Part shown: positions 49,835-58,320 of the stretch, one piece after another | How the letters are laid out: each line of letters opens with the position of its first letter | Numbering within the stretch: position 1 is the first letter of the stretch | Source: QUBU01 sp014337915 | GTDB taxonomy: Bacteria; Pseudomonadota; Gammaproteobacteria; Steroidobacterales; GCA-2729495 | Direction of reading: 5' to 3' | NCBI GenBank assembly: GCA_030263395.1 | Contig: SZOW01000003.1 | Coordinates: 124,001-188,000 of the forward strand | Length of the DNA: 64,000 nucleotides | Program-made: the position numbers and the translations under genes | Notes under the pieces: model-generated | The model's input: the letters and a program-made list of their open reading frames with translations, nothing else | The model's database searches: none | Told to the model about the DNA's origin: nothing

Positions 49835-51427
49835 CTAGTCGTGCGTGCCCGGCCCTTCGACGGGCCGGAACACGCGGTTCAGGTATTGCCCGGGATCGTC
49901 CCCGGCGTCGGTCCCGGGCCCGGCAGCAGCGCCGGAGCCCGCATCCGCCTGCTCGCCCGGCTGCGGACCGATGCCGGCCAGGGCTTTGGCGAGGTCCTTC
50001 TTGAACTCGAGCTGCATGGCGCGGCCGATCTGGATGCGCTGCGCCTGCGGCGAGCCCGCACCGTGCAACGATTCGGTCAGGTAGCCGACGGCGTTACGCC
50101 CCATGGTCATGTTCTCGATCAGCCGCAGGATGCGCATGCGGTCCTCGGCAGCAATGCCTGCGCGGCCCTGCAGGTACTTGCGCAGCAGCGCACCGATCTC
50201 CGGATGCCCGAGGTCGGCGGCCGCCGGCATGGTGACCACCAGCCCGCCCGCGAGGTCCTGGGCGAGCCGGCCGATCTCGTAGGGCAGCTTCGTCACATGG
50301 TGCTTGCAGACGTTGGCGAGCATGTCGTCGGCCTGGTAGACGCCCGAGGCCATGGCGGTGGCCTGGTAGCTGGCAGCGACACCGGTGCCATAGATGGTCT
50401 CGTTGAGGTGGGTCATCTCCACCAGCTTGTCGCGGATGTGGCTGGCCCGCTCCACGCCGTTGTAGTCGGCAATGGTGGCAGCGGCACCGATCAGCACGTC
50501 GCCGACGCCAGTCTTGCAGACATAGCTGCGGCGATGGTACCCGGTGAAGCGGTCGACCAGCACGGCGGCGAACTCGTGCTCGCCATCCATGAAGACGCGC
50601 TCCTGCGGAATAAATACGTCGTCGAAGACGATCATCGCCTCCTGGCCCGCGTAGTGCTGGTTGCCCGCATCGATGCCGCCGTCCATCGCGCGGTTGTCGC
50701 AGCTCTGCCGGCCGTAGACGTAGGTGATGCCCGGCGCGTCCACCGGGATGGCGCCGACGATGGCGTAGTCGCGGTCCGCGGCCTCCAGCCGCATGGTCGG
50801 CATGACCAGCAGCCAGTGGGAATTCACGCAGCCGGTCTGGTGGGCCTTGGCACCACGGATCCAGACGCCGCTGGCGTCCCGGCGCACCACGTGCACGAAG
50901 GCATCCGGGTCGGCCTGCTCGTGGGGTGCCTTGCCGCGGTCACCCTTGGCATCGGTCATCGCGCCGCCGACCACGAGGTTGCGCCGCTGCACCATCGCCA
51001 GGAAATCCAGCAGCCGCCGGTGGTAGCCGGTGGCGTGACGCGCATCGATCTCGTGGGTGACCGAGTGCAGCGCGTTGAAGGCATCCATGCCGACACAGCG
51101 CTGGAAGCAGGTACCGGTAAGCTGGCCGAGGCGCCGCTGCATCTTGTTCTGCATCACCAGGTCGCCGGGCGAGGTGGCGATGTGCAGGAAACGGTTGACG
51201 CGCGTGCCGGTGTAGGGCGAGAGCGCCGAGGCCAGCTCCGGGTTGCGCAGCGCGAGGTCGTAGGTTTCCGCCACGGCATTGATCGACGGGCGGATCACCG
51301 GGTGGTCCACTGGCTCGTCGATGAACTCGCCCTGGAGGAAGACGCGCAGCCCGCGCCCGCGCAGCGAGGCGATGTACTCCGCACCGCTGCGGATCGGCCG
51401 GGGTTCTGTGCCGTCCGGGGCGTTCAC
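49835..51427 (-). CDS. 4-hydroxybutyryl-CoA dehydratase / HpaB-family flavoprotein
   Basis: This 530-residue protein belongs to the 4-hydroxyphenylacetate hydroxylase superfamily, but aligns best with 4-hydroxybutyryl-CoA dehydratase (AbfD). Blocks shared with AbfD include DKLVEMTHLNETIY, LANVCKHHVTKLPYEI and YLTESLHGAGSPQAQRI. Candidate [4Fe-4S] ligands are present: Cys107 and Cys111 (TGTCFQRC), His298 and Cys304 (GYHRRSYVCK). The last spacing is one residue shorter than I recall for AbfD. The C-terminal tail (about 490-530) is a low-complexity extension. The enzyme would dehydrate a 4-hydroxyacyl-CoA via FAD and a radical; the true substrate is unknown. The start overlaps the FGE-like gene stop (ATGA). 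Confidence 0.82.
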   Translation of the reverse strand: MNAPDGTEPRPIRSGAEYIASLRGRGLRVFLQGEFIDEPVDHPVIRPSINAVAETYDLALRNPELASALSPYTGTRVNRFLHIATSPGDLVMQNKMQRRLGQLTGTCFQRCVGMDAFNALHSVTHEIDARHATGYHRRLLDFLAMVQRRNLVVGGAMTDAKGDRGKAPHEQADPDAFVHVVRRDASGVWIRGAKAHQTGCVNSHWLLVMPTMRLEAADRDYAIVGAIPVDAPGITYVYGRQSCDNRAMDGGIDAGNQHYAGQEAMIVFDDVFIPQERVFMDGEHEFAAVLVDRFTGYHRRSYVCKTGVGDVLIGAAATIADYNGVERASHIRDKLVEMTHLNETIYGTGVAASYQATAMASGVYQADDMLANVCKHHVTKLPYEIGRLAQDLAGGLVVTMPAAADLGHPEIGALLRKYLQGRAGIAAEDRMRILRLIENMTMGRNAVGYLTESLHGAGSPQAQRIQIGRAMQLEFKKDLAKALAGIGPQPGEQADAGSGAAAGPGTDAGDDPGQYLNRVFRPVEGPGTHD

Positions 51428-52374
51428 AGGTCGGCCGCCACGCGAAAGCCGAAGAACGAATAGCGCGCATCGACCGGGTCACGGCCGCGGAAGCTCGCAC
51501 GCTGGCGGCTGGGCCGCGTAACCCAGCTGCCGCCGCGCACCGCGCGCCGTTCGCAGTCGCCCTGCGCCGCCTGCACCGGGCTGCCGTCGACCGGCGCCGG
51601 CGGATACGGCGCCTGGTAGCAATCCGCGGTCCATTCCCAGACGTTGCCGATCATGTCATGCAGCCCGAAGGCATTGGGCAGGAAGCGGCCCACCGGTGCA
51701 GCCTGCGCGTAGCCATCGTCGCAGTCGAAGGGCTTCCAGCTGAAGCCGCTGGCTCGCTTGCCGCTCGCATCGTAGACGTTCGCGTAGACGCAGGCGCCGG
51801 TGTCGGCATCGGCACCCTGGTCCACCCAGTAATAGTCGGCGGTACCGCCGGCGCGGGCTGCATACTCCCACTCCGCCTCGCTCGGCAGGCGGTAATGCCG
51901 GCCGGTGCGCCGCGCCAGCCACTGTACGTAGGCCTGGGCATCGTTCCAGGTGACGCAGGCCACCGGTTCGTCGTCGAACGGCGCCCGGCCATAGCCGGGA
52001 TTGGTCCAGTCCGCATCCGGCGGCGTGTGCCATTCCCCGCCCCGCCACACCTGGCAGCCGCCGGTCATGAGGTGGCCAGTGTCGCTGACGAAGGCAGCGA
52101 ACTGCGCCTGGGTCACCTCGACCATACCGAGCGCGAAGGCCTTGCGGATACGCACCCGGTGCACCGGCCCCTCGGGGCGTCCCTCCTCGCCACCCGGCGC
52201 GCCCATCAGGAATTCCCCTGGCGGGATCACCACCAGCGCCGGGCACTGCGCGCAGTCCTGCAGCTGGCTGCCCGCCTTCGGAACGCTCGCGGCGCAACCG
52301 GCCAGCAGCAGGCCCAGCAGCAGCGGCAGGCCCAGCGCCAGCAACACAGTCCTTGCCTGCTGCAAGCGGTCCAT
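51424..52374 (-). CDS. FGE/SUMF1-like lipoprotein lacking catalytic cysteines
   Basis: This 316-residue lipoprotein has a lipobox LLAGC (Cys27). The rest is a formylglycine-generating-enzyme-sulfatase fold: VVIPPGEFLMGAPGGEEGRPEGPVHRV (in parts), YRLPSEAEWEYAARAG, GNVWEWTADCY and a terminal VRGGSW to FGFRVAADL strand. In true FGE two cysteines bind copper between RGGSW and GFR; here that stretch (TRPSRQRASFRGRDPVDARY) has none. It is therefore probably a non-catalytic member, acting as a periplasmic binding or maturation factor. It sits between the Moco subunit gene (8-base gap) and the dehydratase gene (ATGA overlap). Confidence 0.85.
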   Translation of the reverse strand: MDRLQQARTVLLALGLPLLLGLLLAGCAASVPKAGSQLQDCAQCPALVVIPPGEFLMGAPGGEEGRPEGPVHRVRIRKAFALGMVEVTQAQFAAFVSDTGHLMTGGCQVWRGGEWHTPPDADWTNPGYGRAPFDDEPVACVTWNDAQAYVQWLARRTGRHYRLPSEAEWEYAARAGGTADYYWVDQGADADTGACVYANVYDASGKRASGFSWKPFDCDDGYAQAAPVGRFLPNAFGLHDMIGNVWEWTADCYQAPYPPAPVDGSPVQAAQGDCERRAVRGGSWVTRPSRQRASFRGRDPVDARYSFFGFRVAADL

Positions 52375-52382
52375 GTGCGGGC

Positions 52383-54542
52383 TCAGGCCACCAGCCCATG
52401 GCGTAGCAGCGGCAGGCTGCGGATGCGCTGGCCAGTGGCAGCGAAGATCGCGTTGACCACCGCCGGTGCGACCGGCGGCACGCCGGGCTCGCCGACGCCA
52501 CCGAGTGGCAGGCCACCCTCGACGATGTCGACGACGATGCGCGGGGTTGTGGCCAGCGTGACCATGCGGTAGTCGTGGAAATTGCTCTCCACCGCCCGCC
52601 CAGACTTGATGTTGATGGCGCCATACAGCGCGGCAGAGAGCCCGAAGACGATGCCGCCCTCCATCTGCATGCGCACCACCTCGGGCTGCAGCGCCCGCCC
52701 GCAGTCGATGGCGCAGAAGACCTCCAGCACCTCGATCCTGCCCTCGCGCAGGCGCACATGAGCTACCTGAGCCACGCTCGAGCCCTGGTCGTCCACCAGC
52801 GCCAGCCCGAGGCCCTCGCCCTTCGGCAGCCGCCGGCCCCAGCCGGCACGCTGCGCCACTGTACGCAGGACCGCCTGGTGCCGCGGCTGCTTCCCGAGCA
52901 GGCCGAGGCGGAACTCCAGCGGATCGCTGCCGGCGGCATGGGCGATCTCGTCCAGCGCGCACTCCATGAAGAAGCCGTTGTGCGACTGGCCCACCGAACG
53001 CCAGGTGCCGATCGGCACATGCGTCGGCAGGTTGACCCAGTGCACGCGGTAGGCGCCGAAGGCATAGGGCGTGTCGTCGAAGGTGCTCACCGCCAGTGGA
53101 TCCGGCTTGCCCTTCAGGCGCCCCGGCCGGCCCCACTCCATGATGGAAGCGCCGGCGAGCTTCACCGCCATGCCGGTGAGGCGGCCGGCATCATCGAGGT
53201 CGGCGCCGATGCGGGCGGCGAAGGCCGGGCGGTAGAAGTCGTGCTGCATGTCTTCGCTGCGCGACCAGATCAGCTTCACCGGCCGGCCGGGCACGGCGCG
53301 GGCGATGAGCGCCGCCTGGATGCCGTAGTCCACCGGCCAGCGCCGCCCGAAGGCGCCGCCGGCGAAGCTGCGCTGCACGCTCACCGCCGTCTTCGGCAGG
53401 CCGAGCGCGGCGGCCACCTCGTCGCGCAGACGGATCGGCCCCTGCGATGGCGCCCAGAGCTGGCAGCGACCCTCATTGAACAGCGCCGTGCAGGTCATCG
53501 GCTCCAGGGTGGCATGCGCGAGGTAGGGCACCTCGTATTCCATCTCCAGGTGCCGGGCACCGGCGACCGGTGCCGCGCCCCGCTCCGCGCTCAGCACCCC
53601 GGGCTCGTCCAGCGCGCGCCGCAGCGCCGCCTGCAGCCCGGCCGAATCCACGGCATCGTTGGGGCCAGGCGCGAATTCCGGCCGCAGGGCGCGCAAGGCG
53701 GTATCCGCGCGCCAGAAATCCCCGGCCACCACGGCCACCGCATCGGGCAGGCGCACCACGGCATGCACGCCCGGCATGGCGCGGGCCGGCGCCTCATCCA
53801 CCGCAACCAGCGCGCTGCCGAAGACCGGGCTCGCCATGACGCTCGCCACCAGCAGGCCGGGCTGGCGCACGTCGACGCCAAACTCCGCGCTGCCGGTGAC
53901 CTTGGCCGGCACGTCCTTGCGCGCCTGGTCGCGCCCGAGGTGGCGCAGCTCCGCATCCGGCCGCAGTACGACCTCGGCCGGCACCGGCAGCCTGGCCGCC
54001 GCCGCCACCAGGGCCGCGAAGGGCTGACGCCTGCCGCTCGGCCGGTGCAGGACCGCGCCGTTTTCCGTGGTGCATTCCGCGGCCGGCAGGCCCCAGCCAC
54101 TCGCTGCCGCCTGGCACAGCAGCGTGCGGGCCGTGGCGCCGAGCTGGCGCAGATGCTGGTAGTGGCCGCGCACGCTCATGCTGCGCCCGGTGGCCTGGAT
54201 ACCCTTCATGGGATTGATGAAGCGCTCGTCGGCCCAGGACTGGCGCACTTCCACCCGCTCCCAGTCCGCGCCGAGCTCGTCGGCGAGGATCAGCGGCAGC
54301 GAGCTGTGCACGCCCTGGCCGACCTCGAGTTCAGGATTGGTGATGAGCACCCGGCCGTCGGCGCCGATCTCGAGGTAGGCGGCGAGCTGCGGGTCGGGCC
54401 AGGCGGTGCCGCCTGCGGTGGCCGCCTCGGCCGGGCGCAGCCCCAGCCACAGGCCGGCCGCCGAGCCGCCCGCCACCACGACGAAGTCGCGGCGGCTCAG
54501 GGCCGGTACGGAACGCTCAGCGGGCTGTCCTGGCGCGGTCAT
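52383..54542 (-). CDS. Tat-exported molybdenum hydroxylase large subunit (xanthine dehydrogenase/IorB type)
   Basis: The 719-residue protein begins with a twin-arginine signal (LSRRDFVVVAGGSAAGLWLG, Arg17-Arg18), so it folds with cofactor before export. It resembles isoquinoline 1-oxidoreductase beta: ITNPELEVGQGVHSSLPLILADELG (in parts), SFAGGAFGRRW and a terminal catalytic-Glu region GGVGEPGVPPVAPAV. It would carry the molybdopterin cofactor and hydroxylate or oxidise an aldehyde, aromatic heterocycle or similar compound. The usual [2Fe-2S] small subunit is not encoded anywhere in the window, which is unusual. It is first in the minus-strand run ending at the ALDH, and element B lies just upstream. 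Confidence 0.88.
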   Translation of the reverse strand: MTAPGQPAERSVPALSRRDFVVVAGGSAAGLWLGLRPAEAATAGGTAWPDPQLAAYLEIGADGRVLITNPELEVGQGVHSSLPLILADELGADWERVEVRQSWADERFINPMKGIQATGRSMSVRGHYQHLRQLGATARTLLCQAAASGWGLPAAECTTENGAVLHRPSGRRQPFAALVAAAARLPVPAEVVLRPDAELRHLGRDQARKDVPAKVTGSAEFGVDVRQPGLLVASVMASPVFGSALVAVDEAPARAMPGVHAVVRLPDAVAVVAGDFWRADTALRALRPEFAPGPNDAVDSAGLQAALRRALDEPGVLSAERGAAPVAGARHLEMEYEVPYLAHATLEPMTCTALFNEGRCQLWAPSQGPIRLRDEVAAALGLPKTAVSVQRSFAGGAFGRRWPVDYGIQAALIARAVPGRPVKLIWSRSEDMQHDFYRPAFAARIGADLDDAGRLTGMAVKLAGASIMEWGRPGRLKGKPDPLAVSTFDDTPYAFGAYRVHWVNLPTHVPIGTWRSVGQSHNGFFMECALDEIAHAAGSDPLEFRLGLLGKQPRHQAVLRTVAQRAGWGRRLPKGEGLGLALVDDQGSSVAQVAHVRLREGRIEVLEVFCAIDCGRALQPEVVRMQMEGGIVFGLSAALYGAINIKSGRAVESNFHDYRMVTLATTPRIVVDIVEGGLPLGGVGEPGVPPVAPAVVNAIFAATGQRIRSLPLLRHGLVA

Positions 54543-54573
54543 CGGGCGGGGAAACCTCGGGGCCGGGTCTGCA

Positions 54574-54595
54574 TGTCATTATAACAATATGATAA
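54574..54595. promoter_or_regulatory. Operator-like element B (Moco run / MFS divergent region)
   Basis: In the 66-base divergent gap, the plus strand reads TGTCATTATAACAATATGAT then AA. It shares TGTCAT and ATATGATAA with element C (with a spacer three bases longer) and TTATAAC-ATA-GA-AAAT with element A. It is the most AT-rich point of this region. It lies 13 bases before the ATG of the MFS gene and 31 bases before the Moco gene start, so it is placed to control both. Confidence 0.6.
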
Positions 54596-54608
54596 ATTTC
54601 CACAGCCT

Positions 54609-55811
54609 ATGACTGCCGCAGCGCGTTTCGCCTTCCCGACCCTGTTCGCGGTGGTATTCATCGACCTGGTCGGCTTCGGCATCGTCATCCCGCTGGTGCC
54701 ATTCTACGTCGAGCGGCTGGGGGCCGGCCCGGAGCTGATCACCCTGATCATCGCGCTGCACGCGCTCTGCCAGTCGCTCGCCATGCCGCTGTGGGGCGCC
54801 GTCAGCGATCGCTACGGCCGGCGCCCGGTGCTGCTGGTGAGCATGCTGGGCCACGCCGGATCGTACCTCATGATGGGCTTCGCCGATTCGCTGTGGATGC
54901 TGGCGCTGGCGCGCATCATCAGCGGTGTCACCGCGGCCAACCTCTCCACCGCCTACGCCTACATCACCGACATCACCAGCCCGGCCGAGCGCGCCGGCGC
55001 CATGGGCAAGATCTCCGCGGCCTTCGGCCTCGGTTTTGCGGTGGGCCCGGCGATCGGCGGCCTGCTGGCCGGCGGCAGCACCATCGCCGAAGCCAACCTG
55101 ATGCGCCCGGCGGTGGCCGCGGCGGCGTTCTCGCTGGTCGCCGCACTGGCCATCTGGTTCTTCCTTCCCGAGACGCACCACGCGGCCGCGCGGGCGGCGG
55201 CACGGAGCGAACGCCAGGGCCTGCTCGCGGACCTGCGCCGCGTCACGGCCCGCCCGGTGATCGGCATGATGCTGGTGCTGGCGCTGATCGTCGTGACCTT
55301 CATGGCGGTGCGCGAGTCGATCTTCCCGCTCTGGGCCTATTACCGCCTGGACCTCAACGCCCGCGAGATCGGCATCACGCTCGGCTACAACGGCGCGCTC
55401 ATCAGCGCCGTGCAGTTCCTCGGCATGGGCCGCCTGAGCACGCGCTACGGCGAACTCGGTCTGGTGAAGGCGGCGGTGCTGCTGTTCGCGACCGCCTGGG
55501 TGGGGCTGTCGCTCTCCGGGAACATGTTCCAGTGCATGCTGGCGCTGACGGCACAGGGCCTCGGCACCGCCTTCTTCCAGAGCAGCATGCAGACGCTGAT
55601 CTCCAAGCGCGCCGCGGCTGCCGAGCGCGGCCTGGTGCTCGGCGTCTACCAGTCCTCGAGCGCCCTGGCACGCTTCATGGGCCAGGCCAGCGCCGGTACG
55701 CTGTTCGGGCAGATCGGCATGAACGCGCCCTTCCTCATCGGCGCCAGCGCCATGGCACCAGCCCTGTGGCTGGCGCTGCGCATCGGGCGCCACACGGAGC
55801 AAGCAACATGA
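54609..55811 (+). CDS. MFS transporter, TCR/Tet (DHA1) type
   Basis: The 400-residue protein has twelve helices. It has the DHA1 motifs FIDLVGFGIVIPLVPFYVE in TM1, the TM2-3 loop GAVSDRYGRRPVLLVSMLG, and motif C in TM5 (GKISAAFGLGFAVGPAIGG, in parts). Relatives are drug, tetracycline or small-molecule efflux pumps, though some import. It is divergent from the molybdenum hydroxylase gene across element B, suggesting that it exports or imports a compound of that pathway. The stop overlaps the DUF1330 gene start by four bases. Confidence 0.88.
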   Translation: MTAAARFAFPTLFAVVFIDLVGFGIVIPLVPFYVERLGAGPELITLIIALHALCQSLAMPLWGAVSDRYGRRPVLLVSMLGHAGSYLMMGFADSLWMLALARIISGVTAANLSTAYAYITDITSPAERAGAMGKISAAFGLGFAVGPAIGGLLAGGSTIAEANLMRPAVAAAAFSLVAALAIWFFLPETHHAAARAAARSERQGLLADLRRVTARPVIGMMLVLALIVVTFMAVRESIFPLWAYYRLDLNAREIGITLGYNGALISAVQFLGMGRLSTRYGELGLVKAAVLLFATAWVGLSLSGNMFQCMLALTAQGLGTAFFQSSMQTLISKRAAAAERGLVLGVYQSSSALARFMGQASAGTLFGQIGMNAPFLIGASAMAPALWLALRIGRHTEQAT

Positions 55812-56110
55812 GCCAGCCACGCTGCTACATGATCGTCATCGCCCACCTCAGCGATCGCCAGCGCTTCCTCGACGGCTATGCGCGGGTGGTGCCGCAGCTG
55901 GTGGAGAAGTTCGGCGGCCGCTACGTCATCCGCGGCAGCGGCGGCAGCTTCCTCGAGGGTGGCTGGTGCGACCGCGCCAGCGCCCTGGTGTCGGAGTGGC
56001 CGGATCGGGCGGCGGCACAGGCCTTCTGGGACTCCCCGGAGTACGCGGCGGCGAAACGGCTGCGCGAAGGCACCGGCGAATTCCAGGTGCTGCTGATCGA
56101 CGCCGTCTGA
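55808..56110 (+). CDS. DUF1330 domain protein
   Basis: The 100-residue protein has the DUF1330 pattern: YMIVIAHLSDRQRFLDGYARVVP, a GGRYVIRGSGGS loop, WPDRAAAQAFWDSPEYA and a terminal hydrophobic strand. The fold is ferredoxin-like (dimeric alpha/beta barrel), found in small monooxygenases and isomerases, with no assigned function. The ATG overlaps the stop of the MFS gene (ATGA), so the two are coupled. It could act on the transported compound. Confidence 0.85.
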   Translation: MSQPRCYMIVIAHLSDRQRFLDGYARVVPQLVEKFGGRYVIRGSGGSFLEGGWCDRASALVSEWPDRAAAQAFWDSPEYAAAKRLREGTGEFQVLLIDAV

Positions 56111-56162
56111 GCGATCGGTACCCCAGCAGCACCAGGCCGGGCCCGGGCGGGGCTCAATCCAG

Positions 56163-57455
56163 TCAATCCAGCACCCGCCCCCGCGTCTCGATCGCCCAGG
56201 GCATGAAGGCCAGTCCCAGCAGCGGGATGAAGCCTACGTAGAACAGCACGTCCACCGCGGCGCTGGTGCCGCGCGCGGCAATGGCGCCCACCATGAAGGG
56301 ACCCACCGCCGCCACCACCCGGCCGATGTTGTAGCAGAAGCCGGCGCCGGTGCCGCGCAGCCGTGTCGGGAACAGCTCCGGCAGGTAGTAGGTGAAGCTG
56401 CCGAAGACACCGAACACCGTGAGGCCGATCGCGAAGTACAGGTACAGGCGCGTCTGCGGCGCCAGGTCGAGACCGAAGGTGGCGAAGATCGCGGCCGCCG
56501 AGGCGATCCAGTAGAGGCGGAACATCGCCTTGCGGCCGAGGAGCTTCGCCGCCGGGATAGTCAGCAGCGTGCCGATGAGGCCGCCGAGGTTGAACCAGCT
56601 GGTCGCCAGCGTCTTCCAGTGCTCGATCAGCGCCAGGGTCTCGCTGGTGCCGAGGCCGCGGGCCTCGGCCGCCGTGCGGGCCAGGCCGCCGGCCACCACC
56701 GGGATGAAGGCATTGCAGCTCCACCAGGTCAGCAGCGCCACCAGCGCCATCAGGAAACCCGAGAGCGTGGCGCGGCGCAGTTCCGGGCTGAACAGCTCGG
56801 CGATGCGCGCATGGCGGTCGGCGAGGTTCTTCCAGCGCTCCGGCTCCCTGACGAACAGGCGCACAGCGAACGCCGCCGCCGCCGGCAGCAGGCCGAACAG
56901 GAACACGTAGCGCCAGGACTGCTCCGGGCTGTCGGCGAACCAGTTGCCGGCCACCTGCAGGTTGACGAAGGTGGCGAGGAACAGGCCCATGGGCGCGGCG
57001 GTGTAGAGCAGCGCACCGGCCTCCACGCGCTTCGACTCGGGCACGGTCTCGGCGACCATCGAGGCCCCGGCCGCCCACTCCCCGCCGATGCCGAGCGAGG
57101 CGACCACGCGGAACACCAGCAGCCACCAGATGTTGGGCGCGAAGGCGCAGGCGGCGGTGCCGACCGCGTAGAGCAGCATGGTCAGCAGTAGCGTGCGGCT
57201 GCGGCCGATGCGGTCGCAGACCAGGCCGAAGAGCACGCCGCCGGTGGCCCAGCCGAGCAGCAGCACCGAGGTGAGCAGCCCGGTCCAGTACAGCGTCGCC
57301 TGCTTGGCCTCCGGCGAGCCGAGCGGCAGGCCGAGCAGCGTCGGCACGCAGTTCGGCGCCACGTAGTTGAACAGCAACCCGTCGAAGACGTCGAAGCCCC
57401 AGCCCAGCCAGGCGGCGAACAGCACCGTCCACTGGTAGCGGCTGAAGCCGAGCAC
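56163..57455 (-). CDS. MFS transporter, sialate/aromatic-acid (SHS/AAHS) type
   Basis: The 430-residue transporter has the TM1 sequence LGWGFDVFDGLLFNYVAP (an acidic DxFD pair typical of aromatic acid:H+ symporters), the loop GLVCDRIGRSRTLLL, and VASLGIGGEWAAGASMVAE with a second EL-PTRLRGTGAGFCYN motif. These features favour import of a carboxylate. The GTG start directly abuts the gntR stop, so regulator and importer are co-transcribed. A GntR-importer pair usually means that the transported molecule, or its product, is the effector. Confidence 0.9.
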   Translation of the reverse strand: MLGFSRYQWTVLFAAWLGWGFDVFDGLLFNYVAPNCVPTLLGLPLGSPEAKQATLYWTGLLTSVLLLGWATGGVLFGLVCDRIGRSRTLLLTMLLYAVGTAACAFAPNIWWLLVFRVVASLGIGGEWAAGASMVAETVPESKRVEAGALLYTAAPMGLFLATFVNLQVAGNWFADSPEQSWRYVFLFGLLPAAAAFAVRLFVREPERWKNLADRHARIAELFSPELRRATLSGFLMALVALLTWWSCNAFIPVVAGGLARTAAEARGLGTSETLALIEHWKTLATSWFNLGGLIGTLLTIPAAKLLGRKAMFRLYWIASAAAIFATFGLDLAPQTRLYLYFAIGLTVFGVFGSFTYYLPELFPTRLRGTGAGFCYNIGRVVAAVGPFMVGAIAARGTSAAVDVLFYVGFIPLLGLAFMPWAIETRGRVLD

Positions 57456-58211
57456 TCAGCGCGCCTTGCGGGTCAGGTGCACGTGGTGGTGGTAGCGGTC
57501 GCCGCGGTACCAGGCGACCAGGCGCTCGACGGGACGCCGCTGGCTGTCGAACACCACCAGCCGGATGTGCACCAGTGGCGCGCCCACCGTGGTGTTGAGC
57601 AGCGAGGCCAGGCGCGCATCGGCGAGCGTGGCGCTGATGACCTGGTCCGCCGCGGCGATGTCCACGCCTTTGCGCTCCAGCAGGTTGAGCATCGGGCTCT
57701 CGTTGAGTTCGCGCAGGTCGAAGCGCACCCTGAGCGCGGCCGGCACGTAGGTGATGACGTAGCCGACCGGGTGGCGGTCGGTGAGCCGCACATGCGAGGC
57801 GCGCTGCACGCGGGCACCCGGCGCCAGCTGCAGGTCATGCGCGGTCTCCGGGTCGGCCTCGACCTCGGTGACCTCGGCCTGGGCGACGCGGCTGGTCTTG
57901 CCGAGGCGCTCGACCTTGCGCAGCAGCTGGTCCATCTCGCCGATCACCGGCGCGTCGGCCAGGTCCTCGACCACGAAGGTGCCGCGCCCCGGCTGGCGCA
58001 GCACCAGTCCCTCGTCGACCAGCATGTCGACCGCCTTGCGGGTGGTGATGCGCGAGACCTTGAACAGGCGGCACAGCTCCTCTTCGGTCGGCAGCCGGCC
58101 GCCGGGCTTGTAGCTGCCCTGGTAGATCCAGTCGCGTACGGTGGAATAAACCTGGATGTAACGCGGGCTCTTGATCGCGTGGTCGATCAGCTCGCCCCTT
58201 CTGGCCACCAT
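57456..58211 (-). CDS. GntR-family (HutC/UTRA) transcriptional regulator
   Basis: The 251-residue protein has an N-terminal winged helix (about 15-80: YSTVRDWIYQGSYKPGGRLPTEEELCRLF, in parts, then RITTRKAVDMLVDEGLV) and a UTRA effector domain (about 100-248) as in HutC, FarR and DasR. It would be a dimeric repressor released by a small metabolite. It is divergent from the nitrilase-like operon, with element C in the 109-base gap, and co-transcribed with the MFS importer. It is the leading candidate regulator of all four elements A-D, but no binding evidence exists. Confidence 0.9.
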   Translation of the reverse strand: MVARRGELIDHAIKSPRYIQVYSTVRDWIYQGSYKPGGRLPTEEELCRLFKVSRITTRKAVDMLVDEGLVLRQPGRGTFVVEDLADAPVIGEMDQLLRKVERLGKTSRVAQAEVTEVEADPETAHDLQLAPGARVQRASHVRLTDRHPVGYVITYVPAALRVRFDLRELNESPMLNLLERKGVDIAAADQVISATLADARLASLLNTTVGAPLVHIRLVVFDSQRRPVERLVAWYRGDRYHHHVHLTRKAR

Positions 58212-58270
58212 GCAAGGTACTCCGCTCGGCCTGCGTCATCCGGCCGCAGCGCCGGTGGCAGACGTCCCCA

Positions 58271-58289
58271 TGTCATGTGGATATGATAA
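58271..58289. promoter_or_regulatory. Operator-like element C (gntR / nitrilase-like divergent region)
   Basis: The plus strand reads TGTCATGTGGATATGATAA, that is TGTCAT-N6-ATGATA, one mismatch from the perfect palindrome of element D. The following ATGTCAAAG extends the match to D on its minus strand. It lies 32 bases before the nitrilase-like ATG and 60 bases before the gntR ATG, a position suited to repression of both. An AAGGAG ribosome site for the operon is at about 58306. Confidence 0.65.
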
Positions 58290-58320
58290 TGTCAAAGCCC
58301 ATAACAAGGAGACAAGAATA

